Positions 7,485 through 14,416 are shown, counted from the first letter of the stretch. The stretch: 15,465 nucleotides of DNA from Coriobacteriales bacterium (GCA_024408695.1 JAKSUU010000004.1:1-15465), one strand, 5' to 3'. Notes: generated by a model not told the origin, from the sequence alone. Numbers and translations: made by a program.

Positions 7485-8471
7485 ATGGACATTGCACAAA
7501 TCAAACAAAGCGTAGTTGACACTGGTCTTAAACTCGTAGAAGAAAAGCTTGTTGCCCGCACCTGGGGAAATGTTAGTGCACGCATAGATGAAACAAGTTT
7601 TGCGATCTCGCCAAGTGGCCTTGCATACGAAAAAACAACTGCAGACGACATCGCAATTTACGACTTTGAGACCGAAAAAGCTACAGGTCCACGTAAACCT
7701 TCAAGCGAAAAAGGCATTCACGCTTGTGCGTACAAAACGTTTGAAGATGTCAATTTTGTTATCCACACACATCAAGACTATGCCACAGCAATTGGCTTAG
7801 GCTCACTTGCTAATTTAGTTTTTGAGGGCAATGAAAGCGAAATTTTAGGACCAATTGAAATTGCAGAATATGGTTTACCTGGAACAAAAACTCTTAAAAA
7901 GAATGTAGCAAGTGCATTTGAGAAAGGTGCAAAAGTTGTTTTGATGAAACACCACGGTGCTATCATTTTAGGTAAAAGTGCTGAAGACACCTTAATGAAG
8001 GCTAAAATTCTCGAGGCGGTTTGTAAGCGTTCAGTTCTTACAAAAATTAATGAAGCTTTTTCGATATCTATTAGCAAGCCTTCATTTGAAACAACATTAG
8101 CAAAAAGCGACAACCTTTTAATTATGGTTAGCAATTGTCTTTTAGATTTTGCAAGTTTAGGTGGTTTTAAAACACAACTCGACGACATGGCTCAAATGCT
8201 AGGTTCTTCATTAAATGTTGTAAAAAACGACAACGACAAAATTGCAAAAGCTTTAAAGAACCAAGATGCAGTCTTGGTTAAGGGTTTAGGATGCGTTGTT
8301 CATACCGAGGATGAACAGGACACCGACGCATTAGCAATGCTAATTCAAAAAGCTGTGATTTCTAAACAGTACACATTGGCTTGCAATGTAAAAGCAGATT
8401 TATCTTTGCTCGATTGCACACTAATGAGAAATATTTATAAGTTAAAATATTCAAAGAAAAAGGCAGGATAA
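7485..8471 (+). CDS. Class II aldolase/adducin-family protein with a degenerate second half-domain
   Basis: Zn-dependent aldolase of the fuculose-1-phosphate aldolase fold. From ATG 7485 the protein has 328 residues. The motifs TWGNVSAR (26-33), SPSGLAYE (42-49), KPSSEKGIH (71-79) and IHTHQDYA (93-100) are intact. The predicted catalytic acid is E75 and the zinc ligands are H94, H96 and H157 (in MKHHGAI). These sit two positions after the corresponding E73, H92, H94 and H155 of E. coli FucA as I recall them. FucA-type enzymes are near 215 residues, so about 110 are extra here. Residues 255-300 (AKALKNQDAVLVKGLGC, then a run ending in LIQKAVISKQYTLAC) echo residues 145-187 (AFEKGAKVVLMKHHGAI onwards) but lack the His ligand, suggesting a decayed duplication. 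Cleavage of a phosphorylated ketose made by the upstream kinase is the likely reaction; the true substrate is unknown. Confidence 0.87.
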   Translation: MDIAQIKQSVVDTGLKLVEEKLVARTWGNVSARIDETSFAISPSGLAYEKTTADDIAIYDFETEKATGPRKPSSEKGIHACAYKTFEDVNFVIHTHQDYATAIGLGSLANLVFEGNESEILGPIEIAEYGLPGTKTLKKNVASAFEKGAKVVLMKHHGAIILGKSAEDTLMKAKILEAVCKRSVLTKINEAFSISISKPSFETTLAKSDNLLIMVSNCLLDFASLGGFKTQLDDMAQMLGSSLNVVKNDNDKIAKALKNQDAVLVKGLGCVVHTEDEQDTDALAMLIQKAVISKQYTLACNVKADLSLLDCTLMRNIYKLKYSKKKAG

Positions 8472-8472
8472 T

Positions 8473-9093
8473 ATGGCACAAAATTCAGGAAAAAAAGAAA
8501 GTTGGCGTGTAGTTAAATTTGTTTTATTTTCTATTTCGGCCGGCGTAATCGAAATTGCATCTTTTACCTTATTAAATGAGTTGCTCGAATTGCCTTATTG
8601 GCCATGCTACCTAACAGCTCTTATACTTTCTGTATTGTGGAATTTTACTCTTAACCGCAGTTTTACATTTAAAGCTGCAAACAACGTTCCTATTGCTATG
8701 CTGAAAGTTGCCGCATTTTACTGTGTATTTACACCAGTAACAACTATTGGAGGCGACTATTTAGCCGAAACCGTTGGCTTAAACGAATATGTTGTTTTAG
8801 GATTAACCATGGCACTTAACATTACGACAGAATTTCTTTACGACCGATTCTTTGTATTTAGAGATAGCCTTGACACAAACAAACTTGCTAAAAAACAACA
8901 GGAAAAAGCCAAGGCACAAATGGCAAAGGCCGAAACAGCAGACGCAAGCACGGCTACAGCAGACGCAAGCACGGCTACAGCAGACGCAAGCGCCGAAACA
9001 GCAAATTCTAATGAAACACAAAACGCAGTCGCTAATAAAAGTGATGGTAAAATAAATACAGACAGTAATTCAATTTCTGAAAAGGAGCAATAA
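8473..9093 (+). CDS. GtrA-like four-helix membrane protein with a repetitive hydrophilic tail
   Basis: A 206-residue protein. The first 130 residues form a GtrA-like domain with four hydrophobic helices (about 14-34, 42-60, 74-92 and 105-121). It has the family motifs WNFTLNRSFTF (56-66) and FLYDRFFVF (121-129). GtrA proteins are linked to translocation of polyprenyl-phosphate sugars or to cell-wall glycan assembly; none has a firmly proven catalytic role. The remaining 75 residues are charged and low in complexity (KKQQEKAKAQMAKAE, then ADASTAT repeats), probably a disordered cytoplasmic tail. The ATG is one base past the aldolase stop and follows AGGA; the stop codon overlaps the aminotransferase start by one base (TAATG). 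This tight coupling implies that the membrane step belongs to the same pathway as the kinase, aldolase and aminotransferase. Confidence 0.85.
   Translation: MAQNSGKKESWRVVKFVLFSISAGVIEIASFTLLNELLELPYWPCYLTALILSVLWNFTLNRSFTFKAANNVPIAMLKVAAFYCVFTPVTTIGGDYLAETVGLNEYVVLGLTMALNITTEFLYDRFFVFRDSLDTNKLAKKQQEKAKAQMAKAETADASTATADASTATADASAETANSNETQNAVANKSDGKINTDSNSISEKEQ
8938..9000 (+). repeat. In-frame 21-base tandem repeat in the GtrA-like gene
   Basis: Two exact 21-base copies (8938-8958 and 8959-8979) are followed by a third that keeps the first 12 bases and then diverges (8980-9000). The unit encodes ADASTAT. Its length is a multiple of three, so copy-number change would lengthen or shorten the tail without a frameshift. 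Confidence 0.85.
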
Positions 9094-10586
9094 TGACAGA
9101 ATATGGAATTTCTAGATGGGATGACCCCGCAGTAATTAACGCACAGTTAAAAAATTTAACAAGTCAAGAAATTTGGGAAGTTAACGATGATTACTACGAA
9201 AACACCATTCTTAAATATTTTGACGAAAAATGCAAAAGCTCAAAAGCAATTTATGAAGAAGCTAAAAACTACATTCCTGGTGGTGTTCAGCACAACTTAG
9301 CTTTTAATAAACCTTTCCCCATGTGCATGGCAAAGGCCGAAGGTGCCTATCTTTATGATAAAGATGGCAATAAATACATCGATTTTTTGCAGGCAGGCGG
9401 ACCAACAATTTTAGGAAGCAACTATGAACCAGTTCGCAAAAAAGTTCTAGAATTGCTTGAAGATTGTGGACCTGTTACAGGCTTGCTTCATGAATCTGAG
9501 CTCATGATTGCAAAAGAAATTAACAAACACATGCCAAATGTTGAAATGTTTAGAATGCTTGGCAGTGGCACCGAAGCATGCATGGCTTCTTTGCGTATTG
9601 CTCGCATTGCCACAGGTCATAAGCGTATTATCAAGATTGGTGGAGCTTATCACGGCTGGTCAGATCAATTGGTTTATGGATTAAAAATTCCAGGATCACG
9701 CTGGTTGCTCGAATCTCATGGTATTCCTCGTGCGTGCTTTAAATATACAGATGAGTGTCGTCCAAATGACCTTGAAATGCTTGAAAGAATTCTTAAACTC
9801 AACAAACTCAAAGGTGGTACAGCTGGCATTCTTATTGAACCTGTTGGCCCAGAAAGTGGAACTCGTCCTGTTGCTAAAAATTACAACAAAGAAGTTCGCA
9901 AACTTTGCGACAAATATGGCGCACTTATGATTTTTGACGAAGTTGTAACTGGCTTTAGAGTTGGTCTTGGAGGCGCGCAAGGTTACTTTGATGTTGTTCC
10001 TGACCTAACAATTTTTGGTAAAGTTGTTGCTGGTGGTTATCCAGCTGCAGGTGGCGTTGGCGGTAAGCGCGAATACGCACAACTTATGGCTGCTGGCTTG
10101 GCAACTGGCAAACATCGTGCATACGTTGGTGGCACTTTAGCTGCTAATCCTTTATCTTGCGTTGCAGGATGTGCTGCAATTCAAGAAATCGAAAAAACGA
10201 ACGCTTGTGTTGTTGCGGGTAAAATGGGCGACAGATTATGTGATGGCTTAAAGAAGCTTATTAACGAATACTCATTGCCATTTGTTGCTTACAATCAAGG
10301 TTCTATAGTTCACCTTGAGTGCACAGGTGCTATGAGCTTTGATTTTTCATCGATGCTTTTACCAAAATCAGCAATTGGTCTTTTGCGTCACAAAGATATG
10401 ATGTATGTTCGCAAAGATTCCATGGAACGCATGGGTGCTGCATATATGGCAAATGGCCTTGTTACTTTGGCTGGTTCTCGTCTTTATACTTCTTATGCAG
10501 ATACACCAGAAATTATTGATGAGGCTCTAAATAGATTTGAAGAGGTCTTTAAGCACGTTGTAAAAACCGACAAGGGCTTACTTTAA
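9093..10586 (+). CDS. Class III PLP-dependent aminotransferase, glutamate-1-semialdehyde aminomutase-like
   Basis: Cytoplasmic pyridoxal-phosphate enzyme of 497 residues. Visible fold-type I features are IPGGVQHNL (61-69), GSGTEACMASLRIAR (157-171) for the phosphate cup, YHGWSD (186-191) and ILIEPVGP (246-253). MIFDEVVTGFR (279-289) carries D282, expected to bind the ring nitrogen, and IFGKVVAGGYPAAGG (307-321) carries the Schiff-base lysine K310. The closest well-known relative is HemL, but that enzyme is near 430 residues. Here an extra N-terminal stretch of about 50 residues (SRWDDPAVINAQLKNL onwards) precedes the core. No other haem gene is near, so a HemL call is not justified. It probably aminates an aldehyde or ketone, or moves an amino group within one molecule, for the same pathway as the upstream genes. 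The start overlaps the GtrA stop by one base and has an AAAGGAG site (9081-9087). The operon ends here, 11 bases before a palindromic repeat. Confidence 0.88.
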   Translation: MTEYGISRWDDPAVINAQLKNLTSQEIWEVNDDYYENTILKYFDEKCKSSKAIYEEAKNYIPGGVQHNLAFNKPFPMCMAKAEGAYLYDKDGNKYIDFLQAGGPTILGSNYEPVRKKVLELLEDCGPVTGLLHESELMIAKEINKHMPNVEMFRMLGSGTEACMASLRIARIATGHKRIIKIGGAYHGWSDQLVYGLKIPGSRWLLESHGIPRACFKYTDECRPNDLEMLERILKLNKLKGGTAGILIEPVGPESGTRPVAKNYNKEVRKLCDKYGALMIFDEVVTGFRVGLGGAQGYFDVVPDLTIFGKVVAGGYPAAGGVGGKREYAQLMAAGLATGKHRAYVGGTLAANPLSCVAGCAAIQEIEKTNACVVAGKMGDRLCDGLKKLINEYSLPFVAYNQGSIVHLECTGAMSFDFSSMLLPKSAIGLLRHKDMMYVRKDSMERMGAAYMANGLVTLAGSRLYTSYADTPEIIDEALNRFEEVFKHVVKTDKGLL

Positions 10587-10597
10587 TTTTAACTACT

Positions 10598-10636
10598 GCA
10601 ACACCTGGGGACGGTAACCCAAGTATTGCGTTTTTT
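10598..10636 (+). terminator. Repeat copy 1 acting as an intrinsic terminator
   Basis: The first palindrome forms a stem of up to 12 bases with two C/A mismatches and one T-A pair among GC pairs. It is followed by G and six T (10631-10636). It lies 11 bases after the aminotransferase stop and no other terminator is seen there, so it probably ends the kinase operon. Confidence 0.5.
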
Positions 10637-10668
10637 GCAACACCTGGGGACGGTAACCCAAGTGTTGG
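10598..10668. repeat. Tandem pair of palindromic repeats, locus 1
   Basis: Two near-identical 32-base imperfect palindromes (10598-10629 and 10637-10668) lie with a 39-base period. Each has the left arm GCAACACCTGGG, the centre GACGGTAA, and the right arm CCCAAGTATTGC (copy 1) or CCCAAGTGTTGG (copy 2). They are richer in GC than the flanks. The same design recurs at 14432-14502. The pairing is inspected by eye; mismatches occur at two or three positions per stem. Confidence 0.88.
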
Positions 10669-10694
10669 AATATTTTATATAAATGTAGTATAAT
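10665..10694 (+). promoter_or_regulatory. Predicted promoter of the surface-protein gene, with its -35 box in the repeat
   Basis: TTGGAA (10665-10670) is followed by 18 bases and then TATAAT (10689-10694). The first four bases of the -35 box are the end of the right arm of repeat copy 2. A start near 10701 leaves a leader of about 24 bases containing GGAGGAG (10716-10722). Confidence 0.65.
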
Positions 10695-10724
10695 AACCCT
10701 GTTCAATAAAAGATTGGAGGAGAA

Positions 10725-12155
10725 ATGAAAAAATCTGTTTCTGTATGCAAAAAATCTTTTGCTTTGTTTGTTGTTGCTAGTCTCATTTTAGCAATGTGTT
10801 GCTCAAGCTTTGCTTTTGCTCAAACTGACAACAAACAAAACACTCTTTCCACTGATATACCAACAAGCTCAAGCACCTTAAACGAAGACCCTTTTGGTCC
10901 TGGACCTGAACCAGAACCAGTCCCCGTTGTCCCTCAAGGCCATGTTCAAATCACAGCACAAAATTTTGGTGGCGAATTTGGCACAATGCAATATAAAAAA
11001 GAAGGCGCTACTGATTTTATAACAATAAATGCTTCTTCTCTTGATTTAGATTTAACAACCGAAAGTGGTCCTGTCACTATTTATTTAAAGGTTGCGCCAA
11101 GCGGTAACAATATAATTAACAAAGAAGCAACAAAAGTTTCTGATGGAAACAATTTTATAGACATTGATTACGAAAAATTAAAAACTGGGGAGTTTAATTT
11201 TTCTTGCGATCCAGCTGCAACAAATGGTCAAAGTGCAAGCTTAGCGATTACTAAAACTCGTCAGATCGCTATCACTCTCACAGAGGCAAGCAAACAAATG
11301 CTAACCAATCAAATTACACTTATTGCTGGTTATGGAGACAGAAATGATGTTACTGTAAGCACGCCAAACTTAAGCAATACTATTTATGTTGATGAAGGTA
11401 CAAGCAATAAGCTCGTTTTGTCTTTCGCAATTAAAAACTTAACGTACTTTATTCCAAGTGTTACCGTAAACGGTCAAGTGTATCAAACAACTGATACTGG
11501 CATGGTTGACGAAGAAGAAAACATCATCATCTGCGCAACTCTAAATGGAGCAGCTGCTGCTGCTTCTAGTTTTCAAGTTGACCTTAGCATTTTTGCGCAA
11601 TTAACATGCACATCTTCATCCACAACAATGGAAATCGTTGAAGATGCAACAAAATATGAGCTTATGAAAGATGGCGAAATTGTAAACGAAGGCAACTTTG
11701 CTCTTAATGGTGCAGATACAGACGCTGATGCAGCCGTAAACGACGCTTTGGCAACTTACGATTTATCTCTTACAAAAGATGGCGCCGAGGCTCACGAAAT
11801 CACAGATGGTATCGAAATTCATCTTTTATTAGACAACACGGTTTTTACTGGAGAAGATTATAAAGTTGTTCGCAATCACGATGGTGTGATCGAAGCCCTA
11901 GATACAATGTGCGAAGTTGTTCATGATCCAAGCACCGGCCAAGTCAAAGGAGTTGATGTAGGATTTACAACCGATAAATTCTCTAACTATTCAATTGTTG
12001 AGGGTGATTGGGAGCTCGCAGAAACCACTGGCACCACAGAGGATGGAGCAACAAACACAGGTGACACATTACCTGTTCTTCCATTAACTGTTTTTGCAAG
12101 TCTTGGAATAGTAGGCGCGTGCATTATTGTTAGGAAAGTTTCTAAAGGCTTCTAA
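10725..12155 (+). CDS. Secreted, probably wall- or membrane-anchored surface protein
   Basis: A 476-residue protein of unknown function with a Sec signal peptide: basic MKKSVSVCKK, hydrophobic core, and predicted cleavage after AFA near residue 32. Next come a Ser/Thr-rich stretch and a Pro-rich linker (GPGPEPEPVPVVP, about 58-70). A long beta-rich region follows, with no enzyme motif that I recognise. Near the end VGFTTDKFSNYSIV resembles a beta-sandwich motif common in surface proteins of Gram-positive gut bacteria. The C-terminus is a sorting-signal-like arrangement: ATNTGD (442-447), a hydrophobic helix (about 449-469) and RKVSKGF. A canonical LPxTG is absent; NTGD matches the second half of LPNTGD, so either a variant sortase signal or a simple membrane anchor is possible. 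A strong GGAGGAG site precedes the ATG. The gene has its own promoter and terminator. Confidence 0.85.
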   Translation: MKKSVSVCKKSFALFVVASLILAMCCSSFAFAQTDNKQNTLSTDIPTSSSTLNEDPFGPGPEPEPVPVVPQGHVQITAQNFGGEFGTMQYKKEGATDFITINASSLDLDLTTESGPVTIYLKVAPSGNNIINKEATKVSDGNNFIDIDYEKLKTGEFNFSCDPAATNGQSASLAITKTRQIAITLTEASKQMLTNQITLIAGYGDRNDVTVSTPNLSNTIYVDEGTSNKLVLSFAIKNLTYFIPSVTVNGQVYQTTDTGMVDEEENIIICATLNGAAAAASSFQVDLSIFAQLTCTSSSTTMEIVEDATKYELMKDGEIVNEGNFALNGADTDADAAVNDALATYDLSLTKDGAEAHEITDGIEIHLLLDNTVFTGEDYKVVRNHDGVIEALDTMCEVVHDPSTGQVKGVDVGFTTDKFSNYSIVEGDWELAETTGTTEDGATNTGDTLPVLPLTVFASLGIVGACIIVRKVSKGF

Positions 12156-12203
12156 TTTTCACTAATTGACCTTAACATAAAAACTAAATAAGTTTCTTAA
12201 TTT

Positions 12204-12238
12204 AATGGCTGAAGGAATTAAACCTTCAGCCATTTTTT
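12204..12238 (+). terminator. Intrinsic terminator after the surface-protein gene
   Basis: A perfect 12-base stem, AATGGCTGAAGG (12204-12215) with CCTTCAGCCATT (12223-12234), encloses a 7-base loop and runs into TTTTTT (12233-12238). It lies about 50 bases after the stop codon at 12155. Confidence 0.93.
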
Positions 12239-12352
12239 ATTTTATAAAATTATAAAAACTTCAAGTTATTAATTCTAAATAATTAATCAAATCAAAACAA
12301 ATTTTATACAGACCAAATTTTTGGACTCTATTTTTTAAGTATTAGACAATTT

Positions 12353-12365
12353 TATACTATATAAT
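12353..12365 (+). promoter_or_regulatory. Possible -10 region of the esterase gene
   Basis: TATACT (12353-12358) and the overlapping TATAAT (12360-12365) are candidate -10 boxes, but neither has a good -35 box or an extended TG. A palindrome CCAAA-TT-TTTGG (12313-12324) lies upstream. The rest of 12239-12352 is plain AT-rich sequence with no gene seen. Confidence 0.35.
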
Positions 12366-12392
12366 TAATTAATTCTATTAAAGGAATGTCTA

Positions 12393-13436
12393 ATGAAAAG
12401 TGTAGACAAGCACTCACAAATATTAGTTATCGCTTTGTGTTCATTTATTATGCTTGTCGCAGTAGTTTTTATGACTGCATGCAATAACGCAAACTCAACC
12501 GCAAGCAAATCAGAAGAAAAAGTTGTTTACGCTTCCAATGAATCAAAGGCAAAAAATGCATCTACGAATGCATCAAAAACCTCAAATCTAAACAAAGAAA
12601 TATTTGAAACAATTACTAAACCGCAACTTTATGAACGCGAAAGCGGTTGTCTAACGATTGAATCCATAAATTCTCAACAAAAGCTTGAAAAACAACCAGA
12701 AGAGAAAATTTATGGCAATGTTCATGTTTATACTTTCAACCCAAAAACAAAAGCAGATAAAGTCTTTATATATTTACATGGAGGGGCCTATGTATATAAC
12801 GCAGCAGAATGCCATGTTTTGTTTTGTGAAAAACTCGCATCAAAGCATAACGCTAGCGTTATTATGCCACTCTATCCTCTTGCACCACAAAGCCAATACC
12901 AGCAATCTTATGATTTGCTTAGTCAAATTTATGACGAGGCACTTGAAAAAAATATGCCGATTTTTATTGCAGGAGATTCGGCAGGCGGAGGCCTTGCAAC
13001 AGGCTTTATCCTTGATCTAATAGAAAAAAATAAAAAAATGCCCTCTGGACTAATTGCTATTTCACCGTGGCTTGATGTTACAATGTCTAATCCACTAACA
13101 AAAGATTACGAAAGCAAAGACAAAATGTTAGATATTTATTCTTTGCAGGAATATGGAAAAATGTGGTCTCCAGTAAACGAGTTAACAAATTACAAGGTAA
13201 GCCCAGGTTTTGGAAATGTTACGAACCTTTGCAACACGCTTGTGTCTACTGGAACAGAAGAGTTATTTTATCCTGACATATGTGACTTTTATGAAAAGCT
13301 AAAAACAAATAATAATCGCAATATCCTTGTAACAGGAGAAGGTTTGGGACACATTTGGCCTGTAAATAATTCAAGTGTTGAACAAGAAAAATTTTTAGAA
13401 ATAATGGCTGGCTTTATTAAAGATTGTCTTAAATGA
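12393..13436 (+). CDS. Lipoprotein alpha/beta-hydrolase, HSL-type esterase
   Basis: A 347-residue secreted esterase or lipase. A hydrophobic N-terminal segment ends in the lipobox-like FMTAC, so C30 is probably lipidated and the enzyme held on the outer face of the membrane. Residues 31-70 are a Ser/Asn/Lys-rich linker. The hydrolase domain shows the oxyanion-hole motif HGGAY (129-133), the nucleophile elbow GDSAGGG (194-200) with S196, and the catalytic His in GLGHIWP (317-323, H320). The acid is expected in STGTEELFYPD (285-295). The usual Asp of the GxxDPL motif seems to be Glu (E289 or E290), with D295 as an alternative. This is the hormone-sensitive-lipase (BD-FAE-like) group that deacylates small esters; the natural substrate is unknown. 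ATG 12393 is preceded by AAGGA (12381-12385). The gene is separated from the surface-protein gene by a terminator and ends 20 bases before the convergent rarD. Confidence 0.87.
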   Translation: MKSVDKHSQILVIALCSFIMLVAVVFMTACNNANSTASKSEEKVVYASNESKAKNASTNASKTSNLNKEIFETITKPQLYERESGCLTIESINSQQKLEKQPEEKIYGNVHVYTFNPKTKADKVFIYLHGGAYVYNAAECHVLFCEKLASKHNASVIMPLYPLAPQSQYQQSYDLLSQIYDEALEKNMPIFIAGDSAGGGLATGFILDLIEKNKKMPSGLIAISPWLDVTMSNPLTKDYESKDKMLDIYSLQEYGKMWSPVNELTNYKVSPGFGNVTNLCNTLVSTGTEELFYPDICDFYEKLKTNNNRNILVTGEGLGHIWPVNNSSVEQEKFLEIMAGFIKDCLK

Positions 13437-13456
13437 TGCAATGCGTGTTATTACGC

Positions 13457-14401
13457 TTAAGTTTGAGGCTTTCGATTTTTTACAGTTCTTATGAATGCCT
13501 CTATTGCAATTAATAAAAATCCACCCCAAATGCAGGCAAACATTACACCGTGTGCAAAAGTAAAAGCTTCACCAAACAAGAATACTCCTAAAATTAAGGA
13601 AAGTGTTGGAGACCAATATTGGCAAAAACCAATCCAGCTCATGGGGATTTTGCTTGTTGCTACGGCAAATGTTTGCAGTGGAATCCAAGTAAATAGCCCT
13701 GCCAGCACCAAAAGGATTAACAAAACCGCGCCTCCATCTTGCCAAGCCAAAGGCGATACATCTGTAATTGGTGTAAGATTAGCAGCAAGATCAGGAAAAA
13801 TAAATGCAATACCTATGCCTAAAAGCCCTGCAAGACCTGTAAACCACGACTCAACAAACATGCCTTCGCTTGGCGGATACGCTCCCCATTTCTTAACGGC
13901 GCCATAGGCAGCAAATGTTAACGACAAAAAAACTGCAGCAAATGGAAAGTGTCCGTAGTTAAATGAGAAATAGGCAATTCCACCCGCTGCAAGAATCGTT
14001 GCAACCACCTGAACGGGACTCAACTTTTCCTTAAAAAACACGAGACCAACAATAATATTTAAAAGAGGGGTTATATAATATCCTAGCGATGCCTCTACCA
14101 CATTTCCCGAATTTACGGTAATGATATAAGTTGTCCAATTACACGTTATAAGGGCGCCAGAAATTGCAAAAGTAAAAAGCACCCGCTTGTCCTTAAACAT
14201 ATGCCATGCCATCTTTTTAGTTGCAAGACAAAAAATTAAGACAAAAACAAGCCCCCAAAACATACGATTAACCTGAACGAATGCGCTTGGAACTGCCGAC
14301 AAGGTTTTCCAGAATATGGGTAACGACCCCCAAATTGTATAGGTTGCTATTGCAAATGCGAGTCCTATTTTACGGTCTTTTGTCACGTTACTTTTGCCCA
14401 A
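13457..14401 (-). CDS. rarD: RarD-type EamA/DMT-superfamily permease
   Basis: An integral membrane protein of about 314 residues with ten hydrophobic segments, made of two EamA repeats of five. The signature NWTTYIITVNSGNVVEASLG (88-107), followed by YYITPLLNIIVGLVFFKEKL, is characteristic of RarD. The second half ends with PTLSLILGVFLFGEAFTFAHG. RarD is named for a chloramphenicol-sensitivity phenotype, but its physiological substrate is not established; drug or metabolite export is the family expectation. The longest reading frame starts at TTG (14399-14401), which has no Shine-Dalgarno sequence; GTG at residue 6 (14384-14386) is an alternative. The gene is convergent with the esterase gene and divergent from purC, with the repeat cluster in between. 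Confidence 0.87.
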   Translation of the reverse strand: MGKSNVTKDRKIGLAFAIATYTIWGSLPIFWKTLSAVPSAFVQVNRMFWGLVFVLIFCLATKKMAWHMFKDKRVLFTFAISGALITCNWTTYIITVNSGNVVEASLGYYITPLLNIIVGLVFFKEKLSPVQVVATILAAGGIAYFSFNYGHFPFAAVFLSLTFAAYGAVKKWGAYPPSEGMFVESWFTGLAGLLGIGIAFIFPDLAANLTPITDVSPLAWQDGGAVLLILLVLAGLFTWIPLQTFAVATSKIPMSWIGFCQYWSPTLSLILGVFLFGEAFTFAHGVMFACIWGGFLLIAIEAFIRTVKNRKPQT

Positions 14402-14416
14402 AACTTATACTTGAAT

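Noticed and set aside
5885..8471. Naming the pair fucK/fucA or rhaB/rhaD
   Set aside because: No isomerase, permease or regulator of those pathways is present. The kinase looks more xylulokinase-like and the aldolase carries a long C-terminal extension.
9093..10586. Assigning hemL to the aminotransferase
   Set aside because: The extra N-terminal stretch and operon context do not fit, and no haem gene is near. Fold similarity alone does not give the reaction.
10598..10668. CRISPR-like repeat-spacer array
   Set aside because: Only two copies per locus, a 7-base interval instead of a 25-40 base spacer, the interval is not unique target-like sequence, and no cas gene is nearby.
13443..13456. 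Small hairpin GCGT/ACGC between the convergent esterase and rarD genes
   Set aside because: A four-base stem with no T-run is too weak to call a terminator.
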